Assembly (NCBI RefSeq): GCF_019317285.1
Contig: NZ_CP079218.1
Span: forward strand, 2,046,001 to 2,110,000
DNA from: Pedobacter sp. D749
GTDB taxonomy: Bacteria; Bacteroidota; Bacteroidia; Sphingobacteriales; Sphingobacteriaceae
DNA length: 64,000 nt
Direction of reading: 5' to 3'
Below are positions 8,819 to 18,730 of the stretch, piece by piece. The position numbers were made by a program, and so were the translations under genes. Below the pieces are notes generated by a model that had not been told where the DNA came from, did not search any database, and saw nothing but the letters and a program-made list of their open reading frames with translations. How positions within the stretch are numbered: the first letter of the stretch is position 1; the number at the start of each line of letters is the position of its first letter.

Positions 8819-9382
8819 TTGAGCGAAACTTTACTTTCATCTTTACAGTGCGGAAGCCGTTGGGCCATGGAAAAAATTTACCATGTTTATTGGGAAGAAA
8901 TTTTTGATGCTGCACTAAAAAAAACGGGTGATGAAGCCCTTGCACAGGATATTACCCAGGAGATTTTCATTTCGCTTTGGGAAAATCATAAAACGATTAA
9001 CCTTTCTGGAAGCCTGGGTGCTTATCTGCATGGAGCTGTAAAATATAAAGTGATTAACTATTTCAGATCGGGCAGTATTAAAGAACAGCACCAGGCTGCG
9101 CTTACAGTCCTGATGGATGAGCAACATACTGCCGCAGCGGATGATAAACTAATTTTAAAAGAGCTTCACCTGGAGGTAGATGCAGCCATTGCGCTTTTAC
9201 CCGAAAAAATGCAATTGGTGTTTTCGATGAGCCGAAAACAGGAGAAATCCATCAAAGAAATCGCTGCTGAACTTGACGTTTCTGTACAAACGGTAAAAAA
9301 CCAGATCTCAGCAGCAATAAAACTTCTTAAAAAAAGTCTTTCCTATATCCTGTTAATTGCTGTATTTATCGGCTTAACATAA
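8819..9382 (+). CDS. ECF-family RNA polymerase sigma factor (FecI-like)
   Basis: A 187-residue sigma-70 factor with regions 2 and 4 only. Region 2 spans about residues 15-85 ('EALAQDITQEIFISLWENHKTI'). Region 4 spans about 125-175 ('ALLPEKMQLVFSMSRKQEKSIKEIAAELDVSVQTVKNQISAAIKLLKKSL') with the expected helix-turn-helix. The frame begins at a TTG (8819); the first ATG is 16 codons later and would remove the first helix of region 2, so the TTG is preferred. It is followed by a FecR anti-sigma gene and a SusC with an N-terminal signalling domain. The three form a trans-envelope system in which substrate at the outer membrane releases the sigma factor. Confidence 0.9.
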   Translation: MSETLLSSLQCGSRWAMEKIYHVYWEEIFDAALKKTGDEALAQDITQEIFISLWENHKTINLSGSLGAYLHGAVKYKVINYFRSGSIKEQHQAALTVLMDEQHTAAADDKLILKELHLEVDAAIALLPEKMQLVFSMSRKQEKSIKEIAAELDVSVQTVKNQISAAIKLLKKSLSYILLIAVFIGLT

Positions 9383-9445
9383 AGTTAATCTATAGATAAC
9401 ATTTTTGGTTAGTACCGATCTTCTTTTCAACTGACATGTATTTAA

Positions 9446-10390
9446 ATGACAGAAGAACAGGCAAAGGAACTGCTGCAGAAATATCTCGATCAACAGGCAA
9501 GTCCGCAAGAGCAAAAAAAAGTTGAAGAGTGGTACGCCACACTTCAAGCAAAAGATGTGGTGTTACCCGCCGATCGGAAAGCAGCGATAGGGGCAGAAAT
9601 GTTTGCTCACCTTCAGATCGCTATGCACGGGAAGCCAAAACCCGGCAAAGTATTCAAATTGCAATCTTTTATCAGGATCGCCGCCGCCGTATTCCTCATC
9701 ATTACAATTGGAATAATCGTTTGGAAACTCAATACCAAAGTGACTTCTGAAAATCAGGTAACCGTAGTTACTGGAAATACACAACATAAGCGAATTACGC
9801 TATCAGATGGTTCGGTGGTTTTATTAGGCCCGTCAGCGAAACTCTGCTATCCTAAAACCTTTCCTTCAAACAGCCGCCATATTGAACTTAAAGAAGGGGA
9901 AGCTTTTTTTGATATTGCTCATCAGGAAAAAAGGCCGTTTACAGTACATACAAGCGCTGGGGTAGATATTAAAGTTTTAGGGACCTCTTTCAAAGTTAAA
10001 GCTTATCAGGGCAATAAACAGCTTGAGGTTGCGGTAGTTACGGGTAAAGTTGCGGTGAGCAATCAAAAAGGGAACCTGGCTACACTGGTTAAGGATGAGT
10101 TTTTAACCTATGATAAAAATGACGGTCGCGCTGCCATCCGTAAAATCAAAGCGTCTGCTTTTATCGAATTTGCTTTTGATGGTGCAAACCTCGATCAGGT
10201 GATCTCTAAACTCCAATACGTGTACAGCATTAAAATTTTGCTGAACGATAAGGCTTTGGGCAAACTTAAAACTACTGCATCTTTCAGCAGCAAACAATCG
10301 CCTGAAGAGATTTTGGATATTATCTGCAGTCTGCATCACCTCAGGTTCAATGCATCAAAAAATCATAAAACATTTAATATATACAGATGA
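9446..10390 (+). CDS. FecR-family anti-sigma factor
   Basis: A 314-residue inner-membrane regulator. The cytoplasmic N-terminus (about 1-85, 'TEEQAKELLQKYLDQQASPQEQKKVEEWY') binds the sigma factor. One membrane helix lies at about 74-94 ('IRIAAAVFLIITIGIIVW'). The periplasmic FecR domain follows ('KRITLSDGSVVLLGPSAKLCYPKTF', 'REIELKEGEAFFDIAH'-like motif, 'TSAGVDIKVLGTSFKVKAY'). The C-terminal DUF4974 domain (about 240-312, 'FDGANLDQVISKLQYVYSIKI') receives the signal from the STN domain of the cognate SusC. It starts 63 bases after the sigma gene, so the two are probably co-transcribed. Confidence 0.93.
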   Translation: MTEEQAKELLQKYLDQQASPQEQKKVEEWYATLQAKDVVLPADRKAAIGAEMFAHLQIAMHGKPKPGKVFKLQSFIRIAAAVFLIITIGIIVWKLNTKVTSENQVTVVTGNTQHKRITLSDGSVVLLGPSAKLCYPKTFPSNSRHIELKEGEAFFDIAHQEKRPFTVHTSAGVDIKVLGTSFKVKAYQGNKQLEVAVVTGKVAVSNQKGNLATLVKDEFLTYDKNDGRAAIRKIKASAFIEFAFDGANLDQVISKLQYVYSIKILLNDKALGKLKTTASFSSKQSPEEILDIICSLHHLRFNASKNHKTFNIYR

Positions 10391-10513
10391 GATAGGATAT
10401 GATATAGAAATTTTCTACGGTACCGGTCAGATCGTTTGCCGTAATCTTTCTTTCTGGCAACAAAACCCAGTATAATTAAAGCTTTACAAAAATAAAATCA
10501 AACAAATTAAGCA

Positions 10514-13500
10514 ATGAAAACAACCTCCGCTAAGAGGACACCAGCTCTTTACAAGATCATGAAATACTCATGTTTAACATTTACAATCCTCTGCATTTTT
10601 TGCAGCTCTATTCTCGCTTCAGCAGGGATGGCCCAAAAATTAGAGAAAACTACGGTTAGTATTACCATAAATAAAGGTCGTAAGATGACCGAGATCATCA
10701 AAGAAATTGAATCCCGTACCGGACTCAGTTTCGTCTACAATCCAGATCAGCTGCAACAAAAAAAAATGTTTTTAAGCGGCGATTTTACCACAGAACCCGT
10801 AAGATCACTTTTAGACAGACTTGGTTTGCAGGTTTTAGAAAAAGGTGGATATGTGATTTTAAACAATGCCGTGATGAATAAGCCAGACCGGACGATCACA
10901 GGGGTAGTAAAAGATACCACAGGTTTGGCACTTCCAGGTGTTTCGGTGAAGGTATTGGGCACACAAAGTGGTACTATTACCGATGGTAACGGTGCTTATC
11001 GTATTGCAGTTGGCGCTGATGCCGTGCTGTCATTCTCCATGATCGGATATCAGACCAGGGAAGCAAAAGTAGGCGAAAACCAGGTCATTAACATAGTTTT
11101 AAAAGAAGAACGTTCAACACTTGCTGATGTAGTGGTTGTGGGTTATGGCACACAGAAAAAAGAAACCTTAACCGGGGCAATCAGTATTGTGGGGATGGAT
11201 AAACTTTCTTCACGTTCGTTAAACAGCGTAGGCGAGGTGCTTGCCGGAAAAACCCCAGGTGTGATTGTAACCAATGAGGGGGGCGATCCAACTTCTGCAC
11301 CACGTATCAATATCCGTGGCTCAGGCGGTATTAATGGAGAAAATGTACTGTATGTAATTGATGGATCTATATTTTCAGGTACACCACAGCTTAACCCTAA
11401 CGATATCGAATCAATTTCTGTGCTAAAAGATGGATCGGCAGCAATTTACGGAGCAAGGGCTTCGGGAGGTGTGGTATTGATTACGACCAAAAAAGGTAAA
11501 AATGGTAAAATGCAGATCAGTTTTGATGCCAAGGTTGGCCAACAAAGCGCCTGGAAAAAGCTAGAACCCCTAAATGCACAACAACGTTCACAGGTAGCAG
11601 CAACTGCGGCCAAAAATGGCGGAACTACGATTTTGCCTTCCTTTGATGCTGCAAAATACCCTGACGGACAGATTACCCGCACCAATTGGATGGACGAGGT
11701 TTTTAGGGATGGATTGTTGCAAGACTACAATGCCGCAATAAACGGTGGTAGCGAAAAATCGAACTATTATCTAAGTTTTAATTACCGCAATGCAGAAGGG
11801 ATTGTGTTAAATACCAAAGCCAAACGTTACAACTTCAGGATCAATACAGAACATGAGGTGACCAATTGGTTAAAAGTTGGCGAAAACCTTTCATATAGCA
11901 GTACCAATGGAAACGGAGCCAATACCAGCAGCGATTACACAGGAGCCTTGCTTTCGGCCATTTATTACCCAACCAATGGTACACCTTATAATGCAGATGG
12001 AAGTTTTGCAGGTTTGCCAGGACCGTATGCAGGAGATTACGGGGATGTAATTAACCCGGTTGCTGAGTTGAAACGTATCGATATTAACAACCCTAAAAAT
12101 GTATTGGTGATTAATCCATATGTTAACGTTAAACTGGCTAAAGGTTTAAGCTTTAGATCGAATTTAAGTATCACTAAAATTGATTCTACATTTAAAAGCT
12201 TTACCCCCAAAAGGCCAGAGGTAGGTAAACCTGTGTTGAGCAATAGTTTGCGTGAAAGTAGCAACAATAGCAACGATTTCTTAGCAGAACAAGTGTTAAA
12301 TTACAAAGGTAACTTTGGTAACCATCAGCTCGATCTTACCGGTGGCTATTCATTTCAAAAAACACAGTATAGAAGTCTAGTTGCTTCAGGGGCTGGTTTT
12401 GACGATGAATCGCCACAGTACAGGTATTTGATGAATGCTACAGTAATACAGCCTTCATCTAGTGGTTATAGCGCGCAAGCACTTTCATCATTGTTTTTTA
12501 GAGCAAACTATAGCTATCGCGAAAAATATCTGGCATCGTTTATCGGTCGCCGTGATGGATCATCTTTACTACCCCAAAATAACAGGACCCGGAATTATGG
12601 TTCAGCTTCTGTTGGATGGATAATGAGCAAAGAAGATTTTCTTAAAGATGTAAGTTGGTTAAATGAATTGAAATTAAGGGCTAGCTATGGCTTTCTTGGT
12701 AATTTAGCAGCACTTACTTCTGCTGCGGTTAATCCATTACTAAGCCCAACGCAAAGTTATTTTGGACAAACGCCAACTTTGCAAAATGGTTATGTTCAAA
12801 CGGTTTTGGCCAATCCTAATATCGCATGGGCAGAATCTAAACAAACAAACTTTGGTGTTGATGTAGCCGCATTAGGCAGATTGAGTCTTACAGCAGACTA
12901 TTTTGTTAAAGAAATTGATAAAATGATCCTGGTGAGAACATTACCCGGGACAGCAGGTTTAAGTACTCAGACCATTAATGCCGGTAAAGTAAAAGATAAA
13001 GGTATTGAGTTAGGATTAAGTTATAATAGCGATAAAAATGCAGCTTTTACTTACTCGGTAAATGCTACTTTAACCAAAATAAACAACAATATAGAAGAAC
13101 TTATTCCTGGTATAGAAAATCAGGTTGTATCTACCAATTTCCGGAATGAGGTTGCCCCCCTTACCAATAGGGTAGGCCAACCACTGTATAGTTATTTTGT
13201 ATTAAAAACGGATGGCATTTTCCAAAGTCAGGCAGAAGCCGATAACTACAAAAATGCGAAGGGAGCTAAGATTCAGCCTAATGCAAAAGCAGGTGATTTT
13301 AAATTTGTAGATATCAACGGCGATGGATCTATTGACAGTAAAGACCGTTATTTCGCTGGTAGCGCTTATCCTGATTTCTCATATGGATTGAGCTTTAATG
13401 CAAGTTATAAAAACTTCGATTTCAACATTTTTGCGCAAGGTGTACAGGGTAATAAATTGTTTAATGCGGTAAAACGTACTACTTATAGTGCCAGTGGGCC

Positions 13501-13858
13501 ATCTTACAATAAACTGGTTGGTATTCTTGATGCCTGGTCGCCAGAGAATCCAGGAGGCAAAGTACCGATTATTTCGACCAGCGATGCCAATGGAAACTTT
13601 GCAGCTTCAGATTTTTATATCGAAGATGGTTCTTATCTGCGCATCCGTAACGTAACCCTGGGTTACAGTTTACCAAAATCGATTGCCAATAAATTAAAAA
13701 CAGGTGGGGTAAGAATTTATGCCACAGCAAACAACCTTTTTACCATTACTAAATATTCAGGTTTTGATCCGGAAATCGGAATGGACAACAACGGAGTGGA
13801 TGTTGGCCGTTATCCGCAAGCCAGAAGTTTTATCCTTGGTTTAAGTGTAAATTTATAA
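10514..13858 (+). CDS. SusC/RagA TonB-linked outer-membrane transporter with STN domain
   Basis: A 1114-residue TonB-dependent receptor. After a signal sequence (to about residue 40) comes an STN signalling domain (about 50-115, 'KMTEIIKEIESRTGLSFVYN'). A carboxypeptidase-regulatory-like domain follows (about 127-205, 'ITGVVKDTTGLALPGVSVKV'). Next is the plug with the TonB-box-like region 'VVVVGYGTQKKETLTGAIS' and 'YVIDGSIFSGTPQLNPNDIESISVLKDGSAAIYGARA', then a 22-strand barrel. The STN domain ties it to the adjacent FecR/ECF pair. The substrate is not visible in the sequence, but the three phosphoesterase genes downstream suggest a phosphorylated compound. It is 11 bases from the SusD gene. 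Confidence 0.95.
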   Translation: MKTTSAKRTPALYKIMKYSCLTFTILCIFCSSILASAGMAQKLEKTTVSITINKGRKMTEIIKEIESRTGLSFVYNPDQLQQKKMFLSGDFTTEPVRSLLDRLGLQVLEKGGYVILNNAVMNKPDRTITGVVKDTTGLALPGVSVKVLGTQSGTITDGNGAYRIAVGADAVLSFSMIGYQTREAKVGENQVINIVLKEERSTLADVVVVGYGTQKKETLTGAISIVGMDKLSSRSLNSVGEVLAGKTPGVIVTNEGGDPTSAPRINIRGSGGINGENVLYVIDGSIFSGTPQLNPNDIESISVLKDGSAAIYGARASGGVVLITTKKGKNGKMQISFDAKVGQQSAWKKLEPLNAQQRSQVAATAAKNGGTTILPSFDAAKYPDGQITRTNWMDEVFRDGLLQDYNAAINGGSEKSNYYLSFNYRNAEGIVLNTKAKRYNFRINTEHEVTNWLKVGENLSYSSTNGNGANTSSDYTGALLSAIYYPTNGTPYNADGSFAGLPGPYAGDYGDVINPVAELKRIDINNPKNVLVINPYVNVKLAKGLSFRSNLSITKIDSTFKSFTPKRPEVGKPVLSNSLRESSNNSNDFLAEQVLNYKGNFGNHQLDLTGGYSFQKTQYRSLVASGAGFDDESPQYRYLMNATVIQPSSSGYSAQALSSLFFRANYSYREKYLASFIGRRDGSSLLPQNNRTRNYGSASVGWIMSKEDFLKDVSWLNELKLRASYGFLGNLAALTSAAVNPLLSPTQSYFGQTPTLQNGYVQTVLANPNIAWAESKQTNFGVDVAALGRLSLTADYFVKEIDKMILVRTLPGTAGLSTQTINAGKVKDKGIELGLSYNSDKNAAFTYSVNATLTKINNNIEELIPGIENQVVSTNFRNEVAPLTNRVGQPLYSYFVLKTDGIFQSQAEADNYKNAKGAKIQPNAKAGDFKFVDINGDGSIDSKDRYFAGSAYPDFSYGLSFNASYKNFDFNIFAQGVQGNKLFNAVKRTTYSASGPSYNKLVGILDAWSPENPGGKVPIISTSDANGNFAASDFYIEDGSYLRIRNVTLGYSLPKSIANKLKTGGVRIYATANNLFTITKYSGFDPEIGMDNNGVDVGRYPQARSFILGLSVNL

Positions 13859-13869
13859 TCACAACAATA

Positions 13870-15393
13870 ATGAAAACGAATTTAAAATATATGGCATTTG
13901 CCGCCCTAGCTGTTTTCTCTTCATGCACAAAGCAGCTCGATATTACACCTGAAGGTTCTCCATCGGCACAGAATTTCTGGAAAACAAAAGAGGATGCATT
14001 GAAAGCCGAAGGTGGAATGTACGAAATGTACAATGCTGAAGATTTTTACGGTCGAGGGATGTTCTGGTTTATCAATGCCAGCGATGATATGGTTACCGGC
14101 CGCAACAAGCCAGAGGCTGATAATATTAAAAACTTTAACCGTACTTACGTAGGCGGTGGTTATACCGAAACGCAGTGGAGTATGCGTTATGCCATCATCA
14201 AACGTGCCAACGATATCATTACCAATGTACCAAAGATCAATATGGATGAAAGTTTAAAGAAACAGATCATTGGCGATGCTTATTTTAATGCCGGTTTGGT
14301 TTATTTTCAGCTGGCTGCAAATTATGGAAACGATAAAGCGGGTGTACCAATTGTTAAACCTGAAACCGATGCATCTCAGCCCATTCCCCGCGCCAGCAAT
14401 GTAAACGAGAACTACGATTATATTATTTCACTTCTTTTAAAGGCAGCTGATAACCTTCCATTGTTTTCAGCAATGAAACCTGCAGATTATGGGAAAGCAC
14501 ATAAAACGGCTGCATGGGCTTACCTATCTAAGGTGTACCTGTTCAAAAAAGATTATGCCAATGCTGCTAAATATGCTGATATGGTCATCACTTCAGGTCA
14601 GCATGATTTAATCAATACGGGTTTTGCTGATGTTTTTAAAGCAGCTAACAACTGGTCGAAAGAATACATTTGGTCGGTAGTTTGTACGCCAAGCGGTGGC
14701 GGAACAGGCTGGGGCAGCAAGCTCCCTGGCGTAATGTTAACCAACAAAGCATGGGGTATTTATAATGGATGGGGTTATTACCTGCCAACCAAAGAACTTT
14801 ACGACTCTTACGAAGCTGGCGATCAACGCCGTGAAGCCACCATTTTGAAACCTGGCGATAAATTTATGTTCTTTGGAGCCGAGCGCAGCTTTACTAAAGA
14901 TGGGGGAGCAACTTCAAATTACCAGTTTAAAAAATACATGGAGCCGTTTTCTTATGCCAACCCAATTCCAACACACGTTAACCCTAACGGTGATAATGGA
15001 ACTACGGATTTAAATGTGCCATTAATGCGTTATGCAGAAGTTTTGCTGATCAAAGCTGAAGCTGCAATTAACCTAAGCGGTGCAGGAGCGGGTGATACTG
15101 AACTAAATAAAATCAGGCTTCGTGCAGGCTTAAGTGCTAAAACAGGAATGACTATAAATGACCTTAAACGCGAACGCCGTAATGAGCTTGCCGGAGAGTG
15201 GGCAGATCGTCACCGCGATTTAGTAAGATGGGGCGATGCTCAAGCCACTTATGCTAAACCATTACACGATTTTGATGGAAGTGTAATCTGGCCGGCAAGA
15301 ACTTTCAACCCACAGGTACACGATGTTTGGGCGGTGCCACAAAGAGAAATCGATAACAGTGCAGGTGTAATTAAACAAAATCCAGGATGGTAA
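13870..15393 (+). CDS. RagB/SusD-family outer-membrane lipoprotein
   Basis: A 507-residue surface lipoprotein that captures substrate and lids the SusC transporter. The lipobox is 'AVFSSC' (Cys19). The SusD fold is recognised by 'WSMRYAIIKRANDIITNVPK', the TPR-like 'YFNAGLVYFQLAANYGN' and 'TAAWAYLSKVYLFKKDYANAAKYADMVI'. The C-terminal signature is 'VPLMRYAEVLLIKAEAAINL' with 'LKRERRNELAGEWADRHRDLVRWGDA' and 'VWAVPQREIDNS...NPGW'. The stop codon overlaps the next gene by seven bases, which shows tight co-transcription with the phosphatase fusion. Confidence 0.95.
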   Translation: MKTNLKYMAFAALAVFSSCTKQLDITPEGSPSAQNFWKTKEDALKAEGGMYEMYNAEDFYGRGMFWFINASDDMVTGRNKPEADNIKNFNRTYVGGGYTETQWSMRYAIIKRANDIITNVPKINMDESLKKQIIGDAYFNAGLVYFQLAANYGNDKAGVPIVKPETDASQPIPRASNVNENYDYIISLLLKAADNLPLFSAMKPADYGKAHKTAAWAYLSKVYLFKKDYANAAKYADMVITSGQHDLINTGFADVFKAANNWSKEYIWSVVCTPSGGGTGWGSKLPGVMLTNKAWGIYNGWGYYLPTKELYDSYEAGDQRREATILKPGDKFMFFGAERSFTKDGGATSNYQFKKYMEPFSYANPIPTHVNPNGDNGTTDLNVPLMRYAEVLLIKAEAAINLSGAGAGDTELNKIRLRAGLSAKTGMTINDLKRERRNELAGEWADRHRDLVRWGDAQATYAKPLHDFDGSVIWPARTFNPQVHDVWAVPQREIDNSAGVIKQNPGW

Positions 15394-17252
15394 AAAAAAT
15401 AGGGATAAACTTTGCAGTGCTGGCCTTTGTGCTGGGGCTGCAAAGTGCATCTGCCCAGGTAAAGCTAAATGCAAACCGTGGACATAGCCATAACGATTAT
15501 AAGCAGGAAATCCCTCTTCTAACGGCATATTACGCCGAAATGGGATCTATTGAGGCGGATGTATTTTTGAAAGACGGACAATTATATGTAGCACATGAGG
15601 CTTCAGAAATTAAACCGGGTTTTACACTTAAAAAAATATACCTCGATCCGCTGGCTCAGTTTTTTAAAGCAAAAGGAAATCATCCTTACAGCAATGCGGC
15701 CTTAAAACTGCAATTGGTGGTTGATGTAAAGGAAGATTACAAACATGTGCTCCCCGTATTGCTAAAAGAGCTCGAAAGTTATGCTGAGGTATTTGATGCA
15801 AAAAAGAATGCCAATGCCATAAAAGTTGTCGTTAGTGGTGATATGCCTATTCCTGCCGATTTTAAAGATTATGATGAGAAATTATTTTTCGATGGCAGGC
15901 CGACTACTACTTATACCGATGCACAATTGGCCAGGGTAGCGATGATCAGCGATGATTTGAAAAATCAGACTGTATGGAATGGAAAGGGTAATCCGACCAA
16001 AACAGATGAAGCAAAGATGAGAGCCACAATTGAACAGGCACATCGTAAAGGCAAACCTTTCCGCTTCTGGGCTTCGCAGGATAGTCCGAACACCTGGATT
16101 GTGCTCGAAAGGCTTGGCGCAGATTGGATTAATACTGATCAGCCGACCAAACTGAAAGATTTTTATCTTCATCAGGATAAATTGAGTTATACCAATACAA
16201 AGCCATATACGACCTATACACCGACTTATAAAACCGATGGACAAGACAAAGCACCCAAACATGTTATTTTATTAATTGGTGATGGGATGGGACTAGCTGC
16301 AATCCACGCTGGCTTAATTGCCAATCATGGAGATCTGAACATGACAAAGTTCCATTACGTTGGCTTTTCTGAAACCGCTGCTGCTGATGCCGGAAACACC
16401 GATTCGGCTGCGGGAGGTAGTGCCATGGCAATTGGTTATAAAACGAATAACCGTTACATCGGTATGGGACCTGATGATCAGAATAAAACCAATTTGGTTG
16501 ATACCCTATCTCTTTTCGGTATCAAAAGTGGTATCATCACTGCAGGTGATCTGACCGATGCCACACCAGCAGTATTTTACGCCCATCAGATGGACCGTTC
16601 TTACAACGGTGCGATTGCAAATGATCTGTTAAGCAGCAAGGCCGAGGTTTTAGTCGGTTCTAACCGCAAAGCTTTCGAGCAGAATAAAAACAGCAGGCTT
16701 TTAACAGATCTAAAAACTAAAGGTTTTCAGGTAACAAATAGTTTAGCTGATTTTGAAAAGCAACATGAAGGTAAACAATTGGTTTTGCTGGATGATTCGG
16801 CTACCAGATCTGTAATAAAAGGCCGTGGCGATATGCTTAAAAAATCTTTATCACATACCACGCAGATTTTATCTAAAAATAAACCTGGTTTCTTCATTAT
16901 GGCCGAAGGTGCGCAGATCGATTACGGTGGCCATACCAACGATCTGCCTTATCTCATTACCGAATTACACGATTTCGACCGTACTATTGCCGAAGCTCTT
17001 CGCTTTGCTGATCAGGATGGTGAAACATTGGTGATCGTAACAGCTGATCATGAAACCGGAGGATTAACACTTTTAGATGGAGCCGCCGAGAAAGGAATGG
17101 TAAGGGGCGAATTCAGTACCAATGATCATACAGGTATTATGGTTCCGGTGTTTGCCTACGGTCCTGGCTCGCAAAACTTTACTGGTGTTTATCCTAATAA
17201 CCAGATTTTTCATAAAATCATGAAGGCTTATCGTTTAGCGAAGGCCAAATAA
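15387..17252 (+). CDS. Exported PI-PLC/GDPD-like and alkaline phosphatase fusion protein
   Basis: A 621-residue secreted two-domain enzyme. After the signal peptide (to about residue 23, 'SASAQ') comes a phosphoinositide-PLC/glycerophosphodiesterase-like TIM barrel (about 27-265). Its 'NRGHSHNDY' holds candidate catalytic His33/His35, with Glu56 and Asp58 in 'GSIEADVF' and His70 in 'YVAHE'. A full alkaline phosphatase domain follows (about 288-615): 'HVILLIGDGMG' with metal ligand Asp299, 'GNTDSAAGGSAMA' with nucleophile Ser340, and 'IVTADHETGGL' with metal-binding Asp/His. Such a protein could first split a phosphodiester and then remove the phosphate. The order of action is inference. It overlaps the SusD gene by seven bases. 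Confidence 0.9.
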   Translation: MVKKIGINFAVLAFVLGLQSASAQVKLNANRGHSHNDYKQEIPLLTAYYAEMGSIEADVFLKDGQLYVAHEASEIKPGFTLKKIYLDPLAQFFKAKGNHPYSNAALKLQLVVDVKEDYKHVLPVLLKELESYAEVFDAKKNANAIKVVVSGDMPIPADFKDYDEKLFFDGRPTTTYTDAQLARVAMISDDLKNQTVWNGKGNPTKTDEAKMRATIEQAHRKGKPFRFWASQDSPNTWIVLERLGADWINTDQPTKLKDFYLHQDKLSYTNTKPYTTYTPTYKTDGQDKAPKHVILLIGDGMGLAAIHAGLIANHGDLNMTKFHYVGFSETAAADAGNTDSAAGGSAMAIGYKTNNRYIGMGPDDQNKTNLVDTLSLFGIKSGIITAGDLTDATPAVFYAHQMDRSYNGAIANDLLSSKAEVLVGSNRKAFEQNKNSRLLTDLKTKGFQVTNSLADFEKQHEGKQLVLLDDSATRSVIKGRGDMLKKSLSHTTQILSKNKPGFFIMAEGAQIDYGGHTNDLPYLITELHDFDRTIAEALRFADQDGETLVIVTADHETGGLTLLDGAAEKGMVRGEFSTNDHTGIMVPVFAYGPGSQNFTGVYPNNQIFHKIMKAYRLAKAK

Positions 17253-17315
17253 AAAAGAATAAACCAAATCCCAATGGCGGTCTCTGTATACCAGAGCACA
17301 ATATCATTAACCACT

Positions 17316-17355
17316 GATGCACACAGATAAGCACGGATCTATATCTGTGTGCATC
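17316..17355. repeat. Perfect 14-bp inverted repeat (hairpin)
   Basis: GATGCACACAGATA at 17316-17329 and its exact complement at 17342-17355, with a 12-base loop and a short T run after it. Flanking TAACCAC and GTGGTTA extend the symmetry with a break. It resembles a small dispersed palindromic repeat and may also act as a terminator or mRNA-end stabiliser between the phosphatase fusion and the metallophosphoesterase. Confidence 0.6.
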
Positions 17356-17485
17356 ATTTTTATCTGTGGTTAAATATATTTACATGTACCTAATACTTAA
17401 CGTAATCACATTGTTAATAATACCGCTCTTTTAATTCGTTTTAAGTTAACATACGTTGCTAATTTAACCCAACAAATAACAGACA

Positions 17486-18388
17486 ATGGAAAGAAGATCT
17501 GCACTCAAAAATATCGGTGGCCTGTTTTTGCTGCCAACCTTATCAAAAATTTCGTTCTCAACAGAGAAAAAGCCTGTTTTAAGGGTTGCGCACATTACCG
17601 ATGTACATCTGAAAAACCAATTTAATGCACCAGCAAGATTTGCAAAATGTTTGCACCACTTACAGGCACAATCTCCAAAAGTAGATCTGATTTTAAATGG
17701 TGGAGATATTGTTTTCGACATGAACAAAGAAAACATAGACCCCATTAACGATCAATGGAAGCTTGTACAGGAAACGATGAAAAACGAATGCAGCATTCCT
17801 GTACGTTATTGCCTGGGGAACCACGATATCTGGTGGAACGAAGATAGCAAGGGTGATGTTTTTTATGGAAAAAAATATGTCATGGATAAATTGCAGTTGG
17901 CTAAACCTTATTACAGTGTGGTACAAAGCAATTGGAAAATCATTGTGCTGGATAGTACCCATTTGGATATCGATAATACCTGGTACATTGGTAAACTGGG
18001 CGATGAGCAATTAGATTGGCTTAAAAACGAATTGGAAAATACCAATAAAACGATGCCCGTGATGGTGATGTCGCACATTCCGATCCTTACTGCACTATTG
18101 ATGATAGAAGATAATATTGTAAACAAATGGACCATGTTGGGTGGTGACATGCATACCGATACCGCTAAAATTATTAACCTTTTTTATCAGCATCCCAATG
18201 TAAAACTGTGTTTAAGTGGCCATTTGCATATGCGTGATAAAGTGGTATATAACAATGTAACCTATCTTTGCAATGGAGCGGTATCTGGTGCGTGGTGGGA
18301 AGGCAACAGAAGAGAAACCGCACCAGGTTACGGTTTAATTGATTTGTATGAAGATGGGAGTTTTGAAGAAAAATATGTGAATTATTAA
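17486..18388 (+). CDS. Exported metallophosphoesterase
   Basis: A 300-residue calcineurin-like phosphoesterase. The conserved metal-binding blocks appear in order: 'HITDVHLKN' (DxH), 'ILNGGDIVFD' (GD), 'CLGNHDIWW' (GNHD), 'VMVMSHIPI' and 'CLSGHLHMRDKV' (GHxH). The N-terminus 'MERRSALKNIGGLFLLPTLSKISFS' resembles a short Tat-like or Sec signal with a double Arg, so export is likely. It cleaves a phosphomono- or diester of unknown identity. The gene follows the phosphatase fusion after 233 bases and fits the phosphoester theme of the locus. It may have its own promoter because of the hairpin in between. Confidence 0.9.
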   Translation: MERRSALKNIGGLFLLPTLSKISFSTEKKPVLRVAHITDVHLKNQFNAPARFAKCLHHLQAQSPKVDLILNGGDIVFDMNKENIDPINDQWKLVQETMKNECSIPVRYCLGNHDIWWNEDSKGDVFYGKKYVMDKLQLAKPYYSVVQSNWKIIVLDSTHLDIDNTWYIGKLGDEQLDWLKNELENTNKTMPVMVMSHIPILTALLMIEDNIVNKWTMLGGDMHTDTAKIINLFYQHPNVKLCLSGHLHMRDKVVYNNVTYLCNGAVSGAWWEGNRRETAPGYGLIDLYEDGSFEEKYVNY

Positions 18389-18730
18389 ATGATGGAAAAT
18401 GTAATATGGATGATGGAGCAGGCTAGGTTTAGGCCCAGTTGAATACTGCATCTGTATAGTTGTTCTACGCTTCAAGTCCTTCATTCATAAACCTGACAAC
18501 AACGGAAATCCTTTTTGTTTTGCAGCAACCTCAGCATGACAGCATCACAAAAAGATTGAAGTGGATGGCAGGGCTGCAGTTCCCGATTGAAAAATGGGCA
18601 TACATTTCCAAAAAAAAGCAAAAATAATCCATAAAATCTGAGCGGAACTTTCTAACGTTCTAAAACTATTCTTGTTATTCCCTTAACATTGCCTTCATAT
18701 CCAGATCCTTGCTTTGTTTAAAAAAAATAA
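18389..18730. other. Intergenic region with REP-like inverted repeat
   Basis: 342 bases without a gene. Near 18504-18565 AATCCTTTTTG and CAAAAAGATT form an imperfect inverted repeat enclosing CAGCAACCTCAGCATGACAG, which looks like a dispersed palindromic repeat. The remaining sequence is AT-rich and should contain the promoter of the next gene, but I see no clear TAnnTTTG box close to the start. Confidence 0.4.
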
